From positions 22,862 to 86,861 of the forward strand of contig CACWTR010000005.1 in the NCBI GenBank assembly GCA_902763865.1: DNA of 64,000 bases, written 5' to 3'. Origin of the DNA: an uncultured Bacteroidales bacterium. GTDB taxonomy: Bacteria; Bacteroidota; Bacteroidia; Bacteroidales; Bacteroidaceae. The notes beneath the pieces were generated by a model. It did not search any database and was not told the DNA's origin. It was given only the letters and a program-made list of their open reading frames with translations. Numbering within the stretch: position 1 is the first letter of the stretch; each line of letters opens with the position of its first letter. The translations under genes were made by a program, and so were the position numbers. Shown here one piece after another: positions 60,074-64,000 of the stretch.

Positions 60074-60101
60074 AAACCTCAGTAAAAGCTGGGGTTTTGT
60101 G
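60074..60101 (+). terminator. Rho-independent terminator after tRNA-Arg
   Basis: AAACCTCAG (60074-60082) pairs with CTGGGGTTT (60089-60097) with one G-T pair, and a T-run follows. Confidence 0.7.
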
Positions 60102-60209
60102 CTTTCAGAGAAGGTCATGCCAAATCATATATCAAGAGAATTGCTTTTTTCGCTGATGATTTTTTTTGCCAGGATAGAATGTTTAATTAGTAACAGAAAA
60201 GACTGAACC

Positions 60210-62423
60210 ATGAAAAAACTGTTTTTATTGGCAATGGTAGTTCTGGCGGGACTACAGGGAAATGCACAAGATGTCAGTGTCGGCAAGGCGCTTTTCCGTC
60301 AAGGCGACGATATGAACTGGGCAAAGCCAGAGATGGACGATGCATCTTGGAGTGAAATCGACATTACAAAACAATGGGACAAACAGGGCTTTCCCAAAAA
60401 CAACCATGCATACGGCTGGTATCGTATCCGTGTGGACATTCCCAAGAGTCTGCTCTGTGGTGCAGACCAGCAGAATGTTGTCATCTTCGAAATGCCCAAG
60501 GCCGACGATGTTGACGAGTGCTACCTGAACGGAAAACTGATAGGCAGCACAGGTCGTATGCCGACCGATCCGTCAGGCTATTTCTGCGGTGTCGATATCG
60601 TCCGCAACTATCCTGTTGATGCCAAGAAGGGCGGTATCCGCTGGGATGCGGAGAACGTCGTAGCCGTCCGCGTCTATAATCGCGGCGGTTCGGGCGGATT
60701 GTTTTGGCGTCCGCTGACAGTCCGTTGCCCAAATGCTGCGGAAGGACTTGCCATGCAACTTACCGAGGATAACAACGGACAGTCCAGATGCGACGTCGAA
60801 ATCAGTACGGCCTATGCTTCGGCAACCAACGGAACATTTACAGCCACGCTGACCGACCGCGAGACAGGAGCAAAGCTCACTTCGCTTACCAAAAGGCTTT
60901 CCATCAAGCGAGGCAAGCCTGCACGCGTGTCCGTACCCTACGACAAGCATAAGATGTGTCTGCTGACGGCAACTTATACCGATGCAAAGACCGGAAAGGT
61001 GCTGAGCGAGAGCAAGCAAATGAAGTACATCCTGACCCCTGCGGCACCTGCTACGCCTCGATTCAACAATGCCCCGCTCTATGGCGTGCGTCCAGGTTCG
61101 CCCATCATCTACCGTTTCCCCGTCTCGGGCGAAAAGCCCATGAAGTTCACCTGCAACAATCTGCCCGAAGGCTTGCAGCTCTCGGAAAGTGATGGTGCCC
61201 TGAGCGGGAAAATAGACAAGCCGTGCGTCCTGACCTTCACCGTAACAGCCGAGAATGCACGGGGGAAAGCTTCGCAGGACTTTACGCTGAAGGTGGGCGA
61301 AAACATGATAGGCCTCACTCCGCCGATGGGATGGAACTCATGGAACTGCTTTGGGCTCAGCGTATCGCAGGAGAAGGTGATGTCTTCCGCTCAGGCTTTG
61401 ATTGACAAAGGTCTCGCCGACTTCGGCTATGGCTATATCAACATCGACGACGGATGGGAAGCCCCGGAGCGTAACCCCGACGGCACTATCGAAGCCAACG
61501 AAAAGTTCCCCTCGATGAAAGGGATGATAGACTGGCTTCATGAGCGTGGACTGAAGTTCGGTATCTACAGTTCGCCCGGCGAGACCTCCTGCGGCGGCTA
61601 TCTGGGAAGTCTTGACCATGAGCGGCAGGATGCAGAAGTCTGGAACAAATGGGGCGTGGACTATCTGAAATACGACTGGTGCAGCTACGAGCGTGTACGT
61701 GAGAAGGATAATGACTGGGGCTTCGCCAGCTGTGTGCGTCCCTATCTGCTGATGCAGAAGTTCGTCCGCCAGCAGCCTCGCGACATCTTCTACAGCCTCG
61801 GCCCCCTGGGCGGGACGCAGGTCTATCTGTGGGGAATCTACTGCGACGGCAACAGTTGGCGTACAGCACAAGACATCGACGACACTTGGAAGTCTATTCT
61901 TGATGTAGGGTTCCGGCAGCAGGCAGGGCTGGCCAGGTATTCCTCTGTCGGCCATTGGAACGACCCCGACATGCTGGTTGTAGGCAAAGTTGGTTGGGGG
62001 GCCAACCTTCGCGAGACGCGTCTGACTCCCGACGAACAGTACACACACATCACCCTTTGGACCCTCCTGGCCTCCAATATGCTCATAGGTTGCGACATCG
62101 CACAGATGGATGAATTCACGCTGAACCTGCTTTGCAACAACGAGGTGAATGCCGTCAATCAGGACATTCTCGGCAAACAGGCCGACCGCGACCGGAAGGA
62201 AGGCAACATCGAGGTGTGGAGTCGTCCGCTCTCCGACGGAGCCATTGCCGTAGGCATCTTCAATGTGGGCGACAAGGACCTTCAAGCAGACATGGAATCA
62301 CTCATCCCATCCTGGGAACCTGTCAGGACCGTCCGCGACCTCTGGCGCCAGAAGGATATGTCTGCCGACGAACTTCGCTGCACAATTCCCGCACACGGTT
62401 GCAGGTATCTTAAAGTGTTTTGA
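60210..62423 (+). CDS. Secreted alpha-galactosidase, GH27
   Basis: A 737-residue exported enzyme. The signal peptide ends GNAQ. Residues about 25-175 form a galactose-binding-like sandwich (AYGWYRIRVDIP, CYLNGKLIGSTG). A putative Ig domain follows (about 280-365, LPEGLQLSESDGALSGKI). The GH27 barrel starts at LTPPMGWNSWNCFG. The nucleophile is D489 in YLKYDWC and the acid/base is D555 in RTAQDIDD. The C-terminal beta domain is complete. It would release terminal alpha-galactose, or possibly beta-L-arabinopyranose, from plant glycans. It stands alone after the tRNA terminator. Confidence 0.94.
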   Translation: MKKLFLLAMVVLAGLQGNAQDVSVGKALFRQGDDMNWAKPEMDDASWSEIDITKQWDKQGFPKNNHAYGWYRIRVDIPKSLLCGADQQNVVIFEMPKADDVDECYLNGKLIGSTGRMPTDPSGYFCGVDIVRNYPVDAKKGGIRWDAENVVAVRVYNRGGSGGLFWRPLTVRCPNAAEGLAMQLTEDNNGQSRCDVEISTAYASATNGTFTATLTDRETGAKLTSLTKRLSIKRGKPARVSVPYDKHKMCLLTATYTDAKTGKVLSESKQMKYILTPAAPATPRFNNAPLYGVRPGSPIIYRFPVSGEKPMKFTCNNLPEGLQLSESDGALSGKIDKPCVLTFTVTAENARGKASQDFTLKVGENMIGLTPPMGWNSWNCFGLSVSQEKVMSSAQALIDKGLADFGYGYINIDDGWEAPERNPDGTIEANEKFPSMKGMIDWLHERGLKFGIYSSPGETSCGGYLGSLDHERQDAEVWNKWGVDYLKYDWCSYERVREKDNDWGFASCVRPYLLMQKFVRQQPRDIFYSLGPLGGTQVYLWGIYCDGNSWRTAQDIDDTWKSILDVGFRQQAGLARYSSVGHWNDPDMLVVGKVGWGANLRETRLTPDEQYTHITLWTLLASNMLIGCDIAQMDEFTLNLLCNNEVNAVNQDILGKQADRDRKEGNIEVWSRPLSDGAIAVGIFNVGDKDLQADMESLIPSWEPVRTVRDLWRQKDMSADELRCTIPAHGCRYLKVF

Positions 62424-62540
62424 AAGCCGAACCCTGAGGTGTCAGATAAAACAGCGTGCCGTGTTACAATAAGCGTGCTTTATGGCATTTTGAGGAACGT
62501 GCCAGGATGCCATCGTCGTTGCGCCGCAGCGCAGGAAGGG

Positions 62541-63170
62541 CTACATTGCGGTTGCTTGCGTCAGTGTAGCGTGGAGTGAAGTGGGGGGGGTCTTGTCTTC
62601 AAGCCAACGGCAGAGGTAATCTACCTCTTCCTTGCTGTTGCCCATGAAGACGGCACACTCCTTGTGCCCTTCATACTGAGGCGTCACACCGTCCATTGCG
62701 CTGAGGGCGGAAACGGTCAGGAGTTCGCGCTCAGCCGGACTGAACTGGTCGCAGGCATAAATGTCTCCAAAGAGGTGCGACTTCATGTAGTAGTCAGCCT
62801 GCGGACAGAAGGTGTAGTCCCAGGGCGTGCCGCCTTCGTCGCGGGTCTGCATCTCGGTGCCGAACTGCAAGGACAGTGCGGCGTCATCCCACGTGGCAGG
62901 ACGGCGGAAGGGCTTGCCCTCATTGTCCTTTATTCCCTTTGCCTGCCGCTCTGTGAGCACCCGCTCAAGCGTGTTCAGCGCATTCAGTGCACGCGGGAAA
63001 CCGGTATAGGCATACAGCTGTGCAAAGGCATCCTTCATTTCGTTCACGCATACGCCGCCGTCCAGTGCATCCTGTATGGCAAGGGCAAGGCGCTCCAAGT
63101 CGCCCCGAGCTTCCAGTGCGGCACAGGCACAGAGCAGCAGCATCCGCCTGGAGGGTTTATTTGTTTCCAT
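62541..63170 (-). CDS. Carboxymuconolactone decarboxylase family protein
   Basis: A protein of about 209 residues (start METNKPSRRM, ATG at 63170). It is entirely helical. The C-terminal ERELLTVSALSAMDGVTPQY, then GHKECAVFMGNSKEEV, is the CMD/AhpD-type core. The usual CxxC pair is not present, so a peroxidase role is unlikely. In Bacteroidales such genes sit near flavodoxin and aldo-keto reductase genes. The longer frame upstream would read through a TAACTTTG promoter (minus strand, 63197-63204). Confidence 0.88.
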   Translation of the reverse strand: METNKPSRRMLLLCACAALEARGDLERLALAIQDALDGGVCVNEMKDAFAQLYAYTGFPRALNALNTLERVLTERQAKGIKDNEGKPFRRPATWDDAALSLQFGTEMQTRDEGGTPWDYTFCPQADYYMKSHLFGDIYACDQFSPAERELLTVSALSAMDGVTPQYEGHKECAVFMGNSKEEVDYLCRWLEDKTPPTSLHATLTQATAM

Positions 63171-63196
63171 ATAGTTGTTATTTAGTTTTCTCGTTG

Positions 63197-63204
63197 CAAA
63201 GTTA
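63197..63204 (-). promoter_or_regulatory. Promoter -7 box of the CMD-family gene
   Basis: Read on the minus strand this is TAACTTTG, giving a leader of about 20 nt before the ATG at 63170. Confidence 0.55.
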
Positions 63205-63382
63205 CTGATTTTTCGGTAATGGGTCATTGATGGTAATTACATATTTATATCTTTAACATGTAATTACCATGTAATTGCTCAATTATATTGCTGTCCGAGG
63301 AAAAGCACCTCCCCATTCCTACTTGCTTATGTCCCTGTCGTCCTCCGTTGCCATAATCGGGTAGGGGGCAGTTGCTCGCTGT

Positions 63383-63940
63383 TCAGCGATTAGCTTCCAC
63401 CCACTTCTGCAGTTCTGCTTTTGAAGCTCGGTTCAGGAGCTTGCCTTCCTTCCAATTCAGTTTGGGGTAGGCAGCCTTCAGGTCTGCACAGGCTTTCTTG
63501 ATGTTGCTGCCTCCTGATGTAGCGAAGGGGATAATCGTCTTGCCCTGGAAGTCGTAAGCCTCCATGAAGGTGTTGATAATCGTGGGGCAGGTGTACCACC
63601 AGATGGGGAAGCCCACATACACCACATTATATTCCTGCATATTCGGGAGCTTGGCGGTGATGGCCGGACGCGAATGCTTGTTCTGCATCTCGATGGTGGA
63701 ACGGCTTTGCTTGTCATTCCAGTCGAGGTCGGCATCCGTATAAGGCTGTTCCGGCTTAATCTCGTGCAGGTCTGCACCAGCCACCTCAGCCAGCTGCTGG
63801 GCTGCTCCCTTGGTTGTGCCCGTTGCCGAGAAATAGGCCACTAACACTTTCTGTTCCTTCATTGTCTCTGTTTTCTTTTGCGAGCAGGCATTGAGGCTGA
63901 CAGCCAGCAGTGCCGCAAGCATCATCATGATTTTCTTCAT
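63383..63940 (-). CDS. Flavodoxin-like lipoprotein
   Basis: A 185-residue protein with a lipoprotein signal ([13 protein letters not shown]), so it is probably anchored in the periplasm or envelope. The flavodoxin fold shows [20 protein letters not shown] as the FMN phosphate loop, [13 protein letters not shown] as the 50s loop region, and [12 protein letters not shown]. Such proteins carry electrons or act as quinone or nitro-reductase partners. An upstream gene ends 3 bp before its start, so it is the second or later gene of an operon that runs off the window. Confidence 0.93.
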   Translation of the reverse strand: MKKIMMMLAALLAVSLNACSQKKTETMKEQKVLVAYFSATGTTKGAAQQLAEVAGADLHEIKPEQPYTDADLDWNDKQSRSTIEMQNKHSRPAITAKLPNMQEYNVVYVGFPIWWYTCPTIINTFMEAYDFQGKTIIPFATSGGSNIKKACADLKAAYPKLNWKEGKLLNRASKAELQKWVEANR

Positions 63941-63943
63941 ACG

Positions 63944-64000
63944 TTATCTTTGTTTGTTGAATATGAGTTTCATCGTTTCCGGGTCGAGGGGCTGCATGTT
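63944..64000 (-). CDS. C-terminal end of a gene cut by the right edge
   Basis: The last 18 codons of a minus-strand frame end at TAA 63944-63946 (MQPLDPETMKLIFNKQR at the end). The stop is 3 bp before the flavodoxin start, so the two are co-transcribed. The family cannot be named from so little. Confidence 0.55.
   Translation of the reverse strand, partial: NMQPLDPETMKLIFNKQR

Overview
The window looks like a chromosomal segment of a Bacteroidota bacterium, most likely Prevotella-like (order Bacteroidales). The evidence is: promoters of the TAnnTTTG type ahead of many genes, a type III glutamine synthetase (GlnN), a split PyrD/PyrK dihydroorotate dehydrogenase, ECF sigma factor modules, secreted GH5/GH43/GH27 glycanases, dockerin-like and head-GIN proteins, and Bacteroidales families such as DUF6108-like and TamB proteins. 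The genus is an inference; no rRNA gene is present.

Layout. 1-9.4 kb: a secreted protein cut by the left edge, an araD-araA-araB operon, and a divergent GH5-GH43 glycanase, together an arabinan/arabinoxylan unit. 9.4-13.6 kb: a palindrome array, dinD, and nhaC-rsmG-MBL hydrolase. 13.7-15.5 kb: KDG kinase and KDPG aldolase. 15.6-21.5 kb: an ECF sigma factor, a probable anti-sigma protein and three envelope proteins. 21.5-36.1 kb: housekeeping genes (map, tsaD, tamB, glnN, agmatine-to-putrescine genes, a Nif3-like protein, a zinc-ribbon protein, a PheC-like dehydratase) and two copies of a roughly 380-bp dispersed element.

36.3-44.3 kb is an AT-rich accessory island. It contains a short CRISPR array (six 36-bp repeats, five 29-30-bp spacers), a structured non-coding region that looks like an omega RNA, an iscB gene with all RuvC and HNH residues, and, 4 bp behind iscB, a protein with a HEPN ribonuclease motif. 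No cas1, cas2 or tnpA is visible. Genes for a HIRAN protein, an alpha-CTD-like protein, two unknowns and a DUF2442/DUF4160 pair follow on the opposite strand.

44.3-64 kb: an HsdR-N protein, AMP nucleosidase, holA, an HTH regulator, pyrK-pyrD-trmD, a zeta-like toxin with a small partner, a secreted transglutaminase with a dockerin-like tail, a beta-barrel protein, an ABC transporter with a GntR regulator, an esterase, tandem lipoproteins, DUF975 and head-GIN proteins, tRNA-Arg(TCT), a GH27 alpha-galactosidase, a CMD-family protein and a flavodoxin lipoprotein.

The most interesting locus is CRISPR array - putative omega RNA - iscB - HEPN (about 37.06-40.6 kb). Next are the two 80-bp palindrome arrays with an exact 21-bp period, the two-copy 380-bp element with an indel-free shared reading frame, an inverted-repeat insertion inside tsaD, and tamB, which has no ATG start and follows glnN in the same frame.
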